Shown here one piece after another: positions 1 through 7,637 of a DNA stretch of 7,812 nucleotides (the stretch's first letter is position 1; each line of letters starts with the position of its first letter). Position numbers and translations under genes: made by a program. The notes under the pieces are model-generated. The model saw only the letters and a program-made list of their open reading frames with translations, was not told where the DNA came from and did no database searches. Location of the stretch: positions 1 to 7,812 of the forward strand of contig JAGBFY010000256.1 in assembly GCA_017936245.1 (NCBI GenBank), written 5' to 3'. The DNA is from Kiritimatiellia bacterium. GTDB lineage: Bacteria > Verrucomicrobiota > Kiritimatiellia > RFP12 > UBA1067.

Positions 1-1
1 C

Positions 2-397
2 GCCTGGACCTCAAGCTCCGACTATTCCGACGCTCCCGGCGGCGTTGCTCAAACCCGTCCCGTCGGGCTTAAGAAGCCTAACGCATTCGGACTTTACGAT
101 ATGGCCGGCAATGTGGCCGAATGGTGTTTAGATTGGTTCTATCCCGATATTGAAACATTTTACGGCGATGACGGCAACGGCGGCAAGGCCGATATTCTCC
201 ATGCCGATCCGTTGGTCGATCCGGTGGGGAGGGCGATGCGCAGCGACACCAACAATCTGCGGACCCGTCGCGGCGGGAGTTGGTATAACAAGCAAGGATT
301 TTCCCGTTCGGCACTTCGCGAGGGCTTTGGCTATCAGCAGTCAAAGAGCTATATCGGCATTCGCCTGGTTGCACCTGCGGCGGCGGACTGGAAGTGA
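2..397 (+). CDS. FGE-fold (SUMF1/FGE-sulfatase family) protein, C-terminal part, lacks the FGE cysteines
   Basis: The open frame enters from the left edge, so the start is not visible; 131 residues and a TGA at 395-397 are seen. The family is recognisable from the AWTSSSDYSDAPGG stretch, PVGLKKPNAFGLYDMAGNVA followed by EWCLDWF, then RTRRGGSWYN and a final SYIGIRLV, the standard C-terminal order of the FGE-sulfatase fold. True FGE activates sulfatases by oxidising a cysteine to formylglycine, using two cysteines just after GGS[YW]. Here that segment reads GGSWYNKQGFSRSALR, and the two cysteine positions align to N and S. Canonical FGE activity is therefore unlikely, and a binding, structural or other catalytic role in the same fold is more plausible. 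The next gene starts one base after the stop, so the two are probably co-transcribed and perhaps translationally coupled. Confidence is high for the fold and low for the function. Confidence 0.88.
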   Translation, partial: AWTSSSDYSDAPGGVAQTRPVGLKKPNAFGLYDMAGNVAEWCLDWFYPDIETFYGDDGNGGKADILHADPLVDPVGRAMRSDTNNLRTRRGGSWYNKQGFSRSALREGFGYQQSKSYIGIRLVAPAAADWK

Positions 398-398
398 C

Positions 399-1853
399 AT
401 GGCGCGGTCGAATGTGCTATTGGCGGTTTTAGTCGTTGCCGCCGTATTTGTGGCGAACGCGAAAACAGTTGTCGAACTCAGGGACAACGGTTCGGCTCTC
501 ATCAACCCCGGAATGGGCTGGGTGATGCACTATTACGATAACGGGCCTAAGTACGGCACCACCATAAATACTGGTGACGATTTGAGGTGGTTTCCGGGAT
601 GTTCGGTGGTGTACCTTCGTCTCCCTTGGGCGCATCTCGAGCCGGAGGAGGGGAAGTTCAACTGGAACTGCATCGACACTCCCGCGCAGCAGTGGATCGC
701 CCGCGGCGGACAGGTTGCGTTCCGCATAACGTGCAGCGAGACGATGAAGGAGGCGACACCGGCGTGGGTGGCCAAGGCCGGAGCAAAGACGATCCGCTGG
801 CAATGGGACGATAAAAACCGCAAGTGGGGGCGGAATCCGGAGGGGAGGTTTTGGGAATGCGTTCCCGATGACCCCGTCTATCTCGAAAAGCTCGGCAATT
901 TCCTTGCGGCGTTCCCCGCGCGTTACGACGGCCGGAAGGAGGTGGCGTTCGTCGACATAGGTTCCGTCGGGATCTGGGGCGAAGGGCACACCGGACGGAC
1001 CATACAGCTTTCACCGGAGGAAACCCAGCGAATCGTCAAGCTCCATATCGATCTTCATCTGAAACACCTCAAGCGTACACTGCTCGTCGTAAATGACGAT
1101 TTCACCGCCGACAAGAATGGTCAAACCAGTCCGGCCATTGAATATGCGCTTTCCAAAGGTCTTGGCTGGCGTGATGACTCGATCATGGTGCAGCCCAAAT
1201 TCTGGTTTCATGAGGAGCAGGCGGGTATGTTCTGGCCGAAGAGTCCCACGATAATCGAATCCGCCCACTACCGTTATGCGAAAGGAAAAAAGCTGTGGAG
1301 CGGAAAGACGTTGCTAGACTCCATTGAGGCGCACCACGCTTCGTATTGCTCGATACACGGCGATCCGAGGGAGATTTTCGAAGAAAACCGTGAGGCGGTG
1401 GCGGAGATCAACCGGCGTCTCGGCTATCGGTTCCAGGCGAGGCGGATCATCTACCCGAAAAAGGTTGTATCCAACAAGGAGCCGCAGTCGGCGCTTCCGT
1501 TCAAGGTTGAATTCACATTCGCCAACGCAGGCGTCGCCCCGTGCTATTCGTCCGCCTATCCTTGCCTGACGCTCAAGACCGCAAATGGCGGAATCGCCGC
1601 CGTCCTGACCGCAAGCGGGTTTGACATCTCCAGACTGCCGGTGGCGGAGGCCGGAAAGACGGTCGCGAAAACTCGGTCGGCGGAGTTTGCTCTCGGCCGC
1701 TGGCAGCGTCCGGTATTGCCGTCCGGCATGTATGATGTTTTCGTGTCGGTGGGAGAAGCAGACGGGACTCCCGTGTATGAACTGCCCCATGACGGCGATG
1801 ACGGACAGCGACGTTACCGGATAGGGCGTGTTGAGGTTGTGGAAACCCTTTGA
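399..1853 (+). CDS. Secreted DUF4832-type beta-galactosidase-like TIM-barrel protein (putative glycoside hydrolase)
   Basis: The start at ATG 399 gives 484 residues and a clean signal peptide: MARSNV, a hydrophobic core, then VANA before K22 (AxA-type cleavage after A21). The open frame extends upstream to 150, but that part overlaps the FGE-fold gene and would bury the signal. Upstream GGAAG at 390-394 is a weak ribosome site. The barrel begins with NPGMGWVMHYYD and VVYLRLPWAHLEPEEGKFNW, which resembles the GH42/GH-A pattern of a Y-R-x-x-W-x-x-x-E-P-x-x-G-x-[FY] strand. Conserved-looking acidic residues are E195 in DIGSVGIWGEGHTG and E287 in TIIESAHYR. They could be the acid/base and nucleophile of a retaining glycosidase, but this is inferred from position only. 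From about residue 370 a beta-sandwich (FKVEFTFANAGVAPCYS ... GMYDVFVSV ... YRIGRVEVV) matches my memory of the DUF4832 C-terminal region. Substrate unknown. It is followed after 19 bases by the first GH99-like paralogue. Confidence 0.87.
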   Translation: MARSNVLLAVLVVAAVFVANAKTVVELRDNGSALINPGMGWVMHYYDNGPKYGTTINTGDDLRWFPGCSVVYLRLPWAHLEPEEGKFNWNCIDTPAQQWIARGGQVAFRITCSETMKEATPAWVAKAGAKTIRWQWDDKNRKWGRNPEGRFWECVPDDPVYLEKLGNFLAAFPARYDGRKEVAFVDIGSVGIWGEGHTGRTIQLSPEETQRIVKLHIDLHLKHLKRTLLVVNDDFTADKNGQTSPAIEYALSKGLGWRDDSIMVQPKFWFHEEQAGMFWPKSPTIIESAHYRYAKGKKLWSGKTLLDSIEAHHASYCSIHGDPREIFEENREAVAEINRRLGYRFQARRIIYPKKVVSNKEPQSALPFKVEFTFANAGVAPCYSSAYPCLTLKTANGGIAAVLTASGFDISRLPVAEAGKTVAKTRSAEFALGRWQRPVLPSGMYDVFVSVGEADGTPVYELPHDGDDGQRRYRIGRVEVVETL

Positions 1854-1860
1854 ACGACTT

Positions 1861-1865
1861 GGAGG
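1861..1865 (+). promoter_or_regulatory. Shine-Dalgarno GGAGG fixing the start at 1873
   Basis: GGAGG lies 7 bases before ATG 1873. The frame is open back to 1828, inside the end of the preceding gene, but only the 1873 start has this strong ribosome site and puts a signal peptide at the very N terminus. Confidence 0.8.
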
Positions 1866-1872
1866 ACCGATC

Positions 1873-4791
1873 ATGGGTGTTCGTTTTTCTCAGTTATTGC
1901 CTCTGGCCGCAATGCTTGTTAGCTGTCTGGTCTCTGCGGCTGCGGGCGAGAACGCCGTAAGAAGTTCCTGGATACCCACGCCTGAAGCGGAGAAGCTTCT
2001 CGCCGAAATGCGGGAGCGGGCCAAAAGCTACAGGCCGAGAACAGGGAAAATGGGGATGTTCTCCCGTGCCCAGCTGAAGTACGGCGCCCAGCGGACGGAT
2101 TTCATCCATCGTTGGTACGACCGTCCGCTGCACCAGAATTCGACATGGGCGGAAACTGCCGACCCGGACAGGATTCTCCATCCGGAGGCCTGGAAGAAGA
2201 CGGCCGAGACGGTGCGTCTCGGCAAGATGGACGGTTTGGCCGTGTGCATCGCCCTCTCGCGGTGCAATGAAGTCATAGACATGAGCGTAATGCCCGGCGG
2301 CGAAACGCAGATTCTCGTCGAGCTTCCGTACGCCTATGCCGACAAGGGGATCGAATCGTACATCAAGACGGCGGAGCAGGCGTTGAAGATGCCAAATGCC
2401 TATCGTATCGACGGAAAGGTGGTGCTTACGCGCTATCCGCCGATAGAGCCTTCGCAGCTGGATTTTGCGGAAAAGGTGCGCACTGCGCTGGATGAAAAGT
2501 TCGGTCCCGGCAGGTTTATCGTCATGTTCTATGTGACGGCGTTCGAAAGGCTGCTTCGTCAGGGGGCGCTCACCATTGAGAAGCTGAAATGGGCGCAAGG
2601 CCATTTAAGGAACTGTCTGCGGAAGATGGACGGTGTTTTTCTTCACGGCTGGGACATATACTGGCCGCGCCGGTACGGAGCGGAGTTCGAGCGCGAAGTT
2701 CTCGTGCCGCTTTATCAAAGCGTGCTTGCCGAGCCGGAGTTCGCGGGGCGCAAGTACATGGGGATGCCCGTCACCCCCGGACACGAAAACTGCTACCGCT
2801 GGAGCTACGATATCGATTCCCAGGGAACCAGAACGCTCGTGGAGCGCATGAAGACCATGCAGATGCTTCGTCCAGACTTCATCATAGGCTGCGAATGGGA
2901 TGAGGAGAACGAAAATACATTCTTCCGCCCGACGGTCGCGAACGGATATGTCCATCAGCGAATCATGCGCTACTTTGCCGATGCGTTCGCGGGTGTGCCG
3001 CCTACGCCGTTCCCGGGGGATGACGTGTCGGTGCCGAATCTGACGGTGTCGTACAGAAGGTCGCTCATCGCGGGCGAGCCGATAGAGGTGGAAGTGCGCA
3101 ATATCCCGGACGGGACATTCAGCGGCGAGACCTTCGTATGCGCTTTCAGGTGGAAAGACGTCCACGGCAGGGCGGTAAAGACCTATCCGTCGTCAAGTCT
3201 CGATTCAGATTCCATTGACAGCGTGTCTTTCGTTTCGCCGGCGACTGAGCTTCTGGAGAAGAACAGGTTTCTGGTTCCGGAGCTGACGGTGAAGACCAAT
3301 GGGCGCAGCTACAGGTTCGGCGAAGGCTTCTGGCCGCTCGATCTCAATGCGGTACGTGCCGTCGACGCCAAGTGGGTGAAGCACTCCCTGCGTGAACGTA
3401 CGAAAAACGTGACAGGTTCGATTACTTGCGCTTCGGCGGATACCGGAGGGGAAGTCGTCGTTTCGGGTTCGTTTTCTTCGGACGCGCCGGTGAAAAGCGT
3501 CGAGGTCCTGCAAGGTCCCGACACCGTCTTCATGTATGATCCGTCGCGTAGCGGAAATGCAGACGATATAGTGCTGAAAATCACAATGCAGGCGCGAGGC
3601 AACGCTCCCCGCTCACTGGCGTTGAACGGAGACATCCGCATCGTGAATGCCGGAGGACTGAAACTGATCACAGGGCGTAACAGGATGCGCAAGATGCTTC
3701 CGGACGGGTGGAGGCTCAGGAACTCGCTTTACTGCAATTGGGATGTCGGTCTTTTCGCGTCGGTCCCCAGATCTGAAATCGGAGAGGCTGAAATTGTTAC
3801 GGATCTTTCTCCGCTGTTCGGGAAAATGCGGATAAAGGTGAAAGACGTCGTCGAGAAGGATGTTGTAGGGATATCGGGTCCAGCGGGCGGCAATTTTACC
3901 GTGAGCCGCCATCTTTCGCAGATTTCGATTCCCAAGCCGTGCAATGTGCGGGATGGCAGGTTCGCTTTCCGCATGAAGCCGCTGGGCGGCTCTGACATAT
4001 TGCGCATGCAGATAGTCGACGGTGACGGGAACGTCTGGAGGGGTTCTCCTCTTGAACTAGGAAAGCCGACGGGAGTGGTCCGCAGGTTCCATGTGTTTGA
4101 GCGGGACGAAAACCGAGTGACGGAGGTCGCGGTCGATTCCAGCCGTGTCGATGAGCCGTTCTACGGTTTTGATGATGCGCGCGGATCGGTGGTCTGGACG
4201 GATTCCGGGCGTCATCTCAGCGGGATATCGGGCGGTGCGGCAACGCTTGTCACCGGTTTCGGCCAGGGGGAGTCGAACTACGGCGATACATTGACGAGGT
4301 ACATAAAGAACGACATTTTCGACGCGCTTGAAAATGCGCCTGAATGCGTGAGGAGGAAGGACGGCGGCTTTGCGCTGGATTTTGACGGAAGCGATTATCT
4401 GATGCTGCCTCAACAGCTTGCGCCAAAGTTCGCCGGCTTCGAGATCTCCGTGGATGTCCGCCCCGAACGCCTGGATGGAAGACAGTCGCTCGTCGACGCA
4501 GGAAATGCGGCGTATTCGCTTTTCCTCAGGGATGGGGTGCCGGAGGCCCACATGTGGGGCGTGCCGAAAAATGCAAAGGCGGCGGCATCTCTCAAGGTCG
4601 GCGAATGGAGCAGGGTCAGGCTGGTGTTTGACCAGCGCACGTTCAAGGTTGTGGTCAATGGAGTGGAAGGGGAGCCTGTGCCCCACTCCGGCTGTCAGTT
4701 CCAGGCGCGCTACACGGCGGTGGGCGGGGCCAACAGGACATTGGATTTCTTCCGAGGCCGGCTTGCCAATCTCCGGTTCGGCCTGAGGTGA
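1873..4791 (+). CDS. Secreted GH99/WbsX-like barrel protein with C-terminal LamG-like domain, paralogue A
   Basis: 972 residues. The signal is MGVRFSQLLPLAAMLVSC then LVSAAAGEN. It can be read as signal peptidase I cleavage near A24 or as an LVSC lipobox at C18; the hydrophobic run past C18 favours the former. Residues 25-59 (SWIPTPEAEKLLAEMRERAK core) form a charged, probably helical linker absent from the next gene. The barrel runs from about 60 (GMFSRAQLKYG, FIHRWYDRPLHQ at 77) to about 385. It contains GHENCYRW (303-310) and E341-WDEENENTFFRPT, which aligns without gaps to the NEWHEGTQIEP-type active-site loop of GH99 and the NEWAEG-x-x-EP block of WbsX proteins. E344 and E347 match the GH99 catalytic E-x-x-E spacing. 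After FPGDDVSVPNL (380) comes a long beta-rich middle of no family I recognise (GEGFWPLDLN at 483, HVFERDE at 740). A LamG-like sandwich (FALDFDGSDYLML from 833, WSRVRLVFDQRTFKVVVNGV) ends the protein. Likely an exported endo-acting glycosidase; substrate unknown. Confidence 0.88.
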   Translation: MGVRFSQLLPLAAMLVSCLVSAAAGENAVRSSWIPTPEAEKLLAEMRERAKSYRPRTGKMGMFSRAQLKYGAQRTDFIHRWYDRPLHQNSTWAETADPDRILHPEAWKKTAETVRLGKMDGLAVCIALSRCNEVIDMSVMPGGETQILVELPYAYADKGIESYIKTAEQALKMPNAYRIDGKVVLTRYPPIEPSQLDFAEKVRTALDEKFGPGRFIVMFYVTAFERLLRQGALTIEKLKWAQGHLRNCLRKMDGVFLHGWDIYWPRRYGAEFEREVLVPLYQSVLAEPEFAGRKYMGMPVTPGHENCYRWSYDIDSQGTRTLVERMKTMQMLRPDFIIGCEWDEENENTFFRPTVANGYVHQRIMRYFADAFAGVPPTPFPGDDVSVPNLTVSYRRSLIAGEPIEVEVRNIPDGTFSGETFVCAFRWKDVHGRAVKTYPSSSLDSDSIDSVSFVSPATELLEKNRFLVPELTVKTNGRSYRFGEGFWPLDLNAVRAVDAKWVKHSLRERTKNVTGSITCASADTGGEVVVSGSFSSDAPVKSVEVLQGPDTVFMYDPSRSGNADDIVLKITMQARGNAPRSLALNGDIRIVNAGGLKLITGRNRMRKMLPDGWRLRNSLYCNWDVGLFASVPRSEIGEAEIVTDLSPLFGKMRIKVKDVVEKDVVGISGPAGGNFTVSRHLSQISIPKPCNVRDGRFAFRMKPLGGSDILRMQIVDGDGNVWRGSPLELGKPTGVVRRFHVFERDENRVTEVAVDSSRVDEPFYGFDDARGSVVWTDSGRHLSGISGGAATLVTGFGQGESNYGDTLTRYIKNDIFDALENAPECVRRKDGGFALDFDGSDYLMLPQQLAPKFAGFEISVDVRPERLDGRQSLVDAGNAAYSLFLRDGVPEAHMWGVPKNAKAAASLKVGEWSRVRLVFDQRTFKVVVNGVEGEPVPHSGCQFQARYTAVGGANRTLDFFRGRLANLRFGLR

Positions 4792-4795
4792 GGGT

Positions 4796-4822
4796 GTTTC
4801 CGGAGCGGATCCGCAAACTTTT
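4796..4822 (+). terminator. Possible weak terminator or attenuating stem-loop between the two paralogues
   Basis: Starting 5 bases after the stop of paralogue A, GTTT (4796-4799) pairs with AAAC (4815-4818). An inner CGGA (4801-4804) pairs with TCCG (4810-4813) around a 5-base loop, leaving one C/C mismatch, and TTTT follows at 4819-4822. An overlapping perfect palindrome GCGGATCCGC lies at 4805-4814. The stem is short and interrupted and the T run is only four, so full termination is doubtful. Partial termination or 3'-end protection of the upstream message is plausible. Confidence 0.35.
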
Positions 4823-4865
4823 ATGGCCATGAAATGAACGTTTGATACGAAGGGCTGTTATTGCC

Positions 4866-4870
4866 AGGAG
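4866..4870 (+). promoter_or_regulatory. Shine-Dalgarno AGGAG deciding the start at 4881
   Basis: AGGAG ends 1 base before an in-frame ATG at 4872 and 10 bases before ATG 4881. Only the latter is at workable spacing, and it gives a classic MKRTLLLTSLL signal peptide. The frame is open further upstream to a TTG at 4842, which has no comparable site. Confidence 0.65.
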
Positions 4871-4880
4871 AATGAATGAT

Positions 4881-7637
4881 ATGAAAAGGACACTTCTTTT
4901 AACATCGCTTCTGGGTGTGTCATGCGCATTCGCGAAACCGATGGCGATCTTTTCGCGGGCGCAAATGAAGTATGGGGCAGAGCGCGACGATTTCATCCAC
5001 CGCTGGTATGAACGGCCGCTCCATCAAGACACGTCTTTCCGGGCGTCGGACGACAAGCATTTCCTCAATCCGGCGTCTTGGCTCAAGACGGTTGAAGCCG
5101 TGCGGCTGGGCAGGATGAACGGACTTGCGGCCTGTCTCACCCAAACGAGACGAGACGATATCATCAACCGTTCGGCGCTGCCGGGCGGCGAAATGGAGGT
5201 GCTCGTGGAACTGCCCTACCAGTTCGGCGATGAACGGGCGAAAGAGCTGTGCTTCAGGACCGCGGAAATGGCGCTGAAGATGCCCAACGCCTATCGTATC
5301 GACGGCAAGATAGTCTTTACGCGGTATCCCGCATGCCGGGAGTCGTCCCTCTGGTTCTACGCAAAAATGCGCGAGGAACTCAAGACAAAGTATGGCGACA
5401 AGTTTCTGGTTATGCCATATTTCGGAGTGTGGGAGAAGAAGCCTGTCGACCCCGAGGGTCTTTCATCTGCCGAAATTGCCGCGGCTAAGGAACGTCTCCG
5501 CAGGATACTTCGCGGAACGGACGGGTTTGTCCACACCCTCGACCGATCGTATCACAACCGGAGGTTTGACGGTGTGCGCTTCCGCAGATGTGAGCAGGAG
5601 ATCATAGGATCGGTGATGGAGGAACCTGAATTCAAGGGACGGAAGAAACTTGGCGTTCTTGTGCGCATAGGCCATGAGAACAGCTACCGTTGGCAATATA
5701 CGCACGATTCGCAGGGGACCGAGATGCTTTGCGGAACAATGTCTGCGGCGATTGATCTCGGGGCGGACTTTGTGCTGTGCCCAGAATGGGACGAGGAGAA
5801 TGAAAACACCCACTTCCGCCCTACGGTCTGCAATGGATTTTCGACGGCGCGAATTCTGCGGTATTTTGCGGATGCCACCGCCGGACGCAGATTTGACGTC
5901 TTCCCGGGGGATGACATATCCATCCCAAATCTGATCGTGTCCTACCGCAAGTCGCTTGCGGCCGGTGAGCCGATCGAGGTGGAGGTGCGGAATGTTCCCG
6001 ACGGCACGTTCGGAGGGGTGAAATTCAATGTCGCCATGACGTTCCGCGACGGCGGCGGGAAGGTCGTGAAAAGGTTTCGGTCCCAGGCTCTTCGCTCTGG
6101 CGAACTGGAGAGCGTGTGGTTTAAGTCGAAGGTTACGGATTTCATAGCTGACCACCGTATCCTGTGTCCGTCGGTTGAGATTGTCTGGGAAGGCGGCGAA
6201 TATAAGGTTGGCGAGGGGCTTTGGCCGATAGACCTCAATCCGTTGAGGAACATCGACCATAAATGGGTGAAGCAGCCGCTCAGGGAGCTTATGCGGAATG
6301 TTGACGGAAATCTTGAGATTGGAGAGCCCGATGAGACCGGCATGCGATTGGTGCGCGGGAGGGTGAAAAGTCCCGTTCCGGTCAGGACCATTGAGGTGAT
6401 CGATGATGTCGATACTGTTTATGTCCATGACCGTCTCTCCGGACGCAAGTCGGGGAGGGAGCAGTTCCGTATCCAGTATAAGGGACATGCCGACAATTCC
6501 AGACTGCCGATGAACGGCACGATCAGGGTCGTGGGATGCAAGGTGGAGAATCCGTCTGCTGGAAGAGCGTCGAAGTACAGGGACGGCGTCTGGTCTTATG
6601 ACGGCGCACCCTTTTCCAACTGGGGGGACACTTTGCTGTTCTCGGTCCCGAATGACGAAATAGCGAACGGTAAGGTGGTTGTGGATCTGAAGGATACGAT
6701 ACGTGGGGAGATCTTGCTGGGTGATCTGATGAAATTGGATTCGTACGGGTTCAATGCTTCGGACAGTCGTGGGATCGTCGTGTCCCGTTCCCCTGTCACG
6801 GAATATCTGCCTCCTCCGTTTGATGGCACGGAGGCGGAGTTCTCGTTCAAATGGAAGCCGATGGAAAAGGGCAGCGTCCTTCGCCTGCAGCTGATCGGTA
6901 TGGATTACCGCATTTGGCGTGGCCTGCCGAAAAGCGTATACAGACCTTCCGGAAGGAAGATAGGCGCACATGTTTTTGAGAGAGACGAAGAATCGGTCAC
7001 TTCGGTTCAGTTCGATGAGAATATGTTTGAACGCATCAACGCTGATTTTTCGGGTAGGCGCGGTAGCGTGATGTATCTTGGTTCTGGTCGTGCATTGGCT
7101 GCGATGAGAGGGGCCTCGGCATCGCTTTCGCAAGGCTATGGACAGGCGGAAAGCCACAACGGCAATCCTCTGGCACGGCATTTGAAGGCCGGAATGGCGC
7201 CAGCGGACGGGTGGTGGGTGCTTCCGCAGCAGGTTGTTCCCGGCTTTTCGGGGTTCCGATTGGAGATGGAGGTCAGGCCTCGCCGGTTCGGAAGGCGTTC
7301 AGGTCTTTTTGGTTCCGGGAATTGCGGTCTGACCCTACAGATCGAACCGGACGGGACATTGCTTGCGTTTTTGGCGCAGGGGAACGCCTATAATCTCCGT
7401 AATGCTTCGGTTCAGGCTCGACTCAGGGGACCAAAGCTGCGAGAAGGAGAATGGAATCGAATTGTCATTGCCACGGACCGCAGGACGATGTGGTTTGAGG
7501 TTGACGGCGTCAAGGGTCCGGTTAAGCTCTATTCTGATTATTTCTGGAATCAGCGGTATGGAACACTGGGTGCAATTCATCCGACTGCGGATTTCTTTGA
7601 CGGAGAGATCCGTTCCTTCGGGATCGACCCGTTATAG
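4881..7637 (+). CDS. Secreted GH99/WbsX-like barrel protein with shortened LamG-like domain, paralogue B
   Basis: 918 residues from ATG 4881, ending in TAG. The signal MKRTLLLTSLLGVSCAFA is followed by KP, an AxA-type signal peptidase I site after A18, and the barrel begins almost at once (AIFSRAQMKYG, FIHRWYERPLHQ at 38). It is a clear paralogue of the upstream gene. The distance from FIHRWY to the EWDEENENTHFRPT block (E302) is 264 residues in both, and from FPGDD to GEG[FL]WP is 103 in both. GHENSYRW (264-271) and the E-x-x-E pair E305/E308 are kept. The unassigned beta-rich middle is also shared (GEGLWPIDLN at 444, HVFERDE at 697). About 21 residues are missing before LPQQ (781), which removes the first LamG strand seen in paralogue A. 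The rest of the LamG-like sandwich (WNRIVIATDRRTMWFEVDGV, DFFDGEIRSFGI) is present. Probably an exported glycosidase of related but not identical specificity. Confidence 0.88.
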   Translation: MKRTLLLTSLLGVSCAFAKPMAIFSRAQMKYGAERDDFIHRWYERPLHQDTSFRASDDKHFLNPASWLKTVEAVRLGRMNGLAACLTQTRRDDIINRSALPGGEMEVLVELPYQFGDERAKELCFRTAEMALKMPNAYRIDGKIVFTRYPACRESSLWFYAKMREELKTKYGDKFLVMPYFGVWEKKPVDPEGLSSAEIAAAKERLRRILRGTDGFVHTLDRSYHNRRFDGVRFRRCEQEIIGSVMEEPEFKGRKKLGVLVRIGHENSYRWQYTHDSQGTEMLCGTMSAAIDLGADFVLCPEWDEENENTHFRPTVCNGFSTARILRYFADATAGRRFDVFPGDDISIPNLIVSYRKSLAAGEPIEVEVRNVPDGTFGGVKFNVAMTFRDGGGKVVKRFRSQALRSGELESVWFKSKVTDFIADHRILCPSVEIVWEGGEYKVGEGLWPIDLNPLRNIDHKWVKQPLRELMRNVDGNLEIGEPDETGMRLVRGRVKSPVPVRTIEVIDDVDTVYVHDRLSGRKSGREQFRIQYKGHADNSRLPMNGTIRVVGCKVENPSAGRASKYRDGVWSYDGAPFSNWGDTLLFSVPNDEIANGKVVVDLKDTIRGEILLGDLMKLDSYGFNASDSRGIVVSRSPVTEYLPPPFDGTEAEFSFKWKPMEKGSVLRLQLIGMDYRIWRGLPKSVYRPSGRKIGAHVFERDEESVTSVQFDENMFERINADFSGRRGSVMYLGSGRALAAMRGASASLSQGYGQAESHNGNPLARHLKAGMAPADGWWVLPQQVVPGFSGFRLEMEVRPRRFGRRSGLFGSGNCGLTLQIEPDGTLLAFLAQGNAYNLRNASVQARLRGPKLREGEWNRIVIATDRRTMWFEVDGVKGPVKLYSDYFWNQRYGTLGAIHPTADFFDGEIRSFGIDPL

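Noticed and set aside
150..398. Upstream in-frame extension of the DUF4832-type gene back to 150
   Set aside because: It overlaps the well-supported FGE-fold gene in another frame, its translation is arginine-rich with no domain, and the 399 start puts a proper signal peptide at the N terminus.
1894..2604. 236-residue minus-strand open frame opposite the start of paralogue A
   Set aside because: It lies opposite conserved barrel sequence and has no recognisable motif, so it is best explained as a shadow.
4057..4830. 257-residue minus-strand open frame opposite the end of paralogue A
   Set aside because: It shows no domain or ribosome site and has the composition of an antisense shadow. It covers the LamG-like coding region.
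4842..4864. Possible promoter (TTGATA) before paralogue B
   Set aside because: No -10-like hexamer lies at 16-18 bases from it, since that place is occupied by the ribosome site.
4842..4880. Longer starts of paralogue B at TTG 4842 or ATG 4872
   Set aside because: The AGGAG site is too close to 4872 and lies downstream of 4842. Both would put extra charged residues before an otherwise standard signal peptide.
5463..7181. 572-residue open frame on the minus strand opposite paralogue B
   Set aside because: Its translation is rich in R, H and P with no recognisable domain, and it lies wholly opposite a conserved paralogous gene. This is a typical antisense shadow in GC-rich coding DNA.
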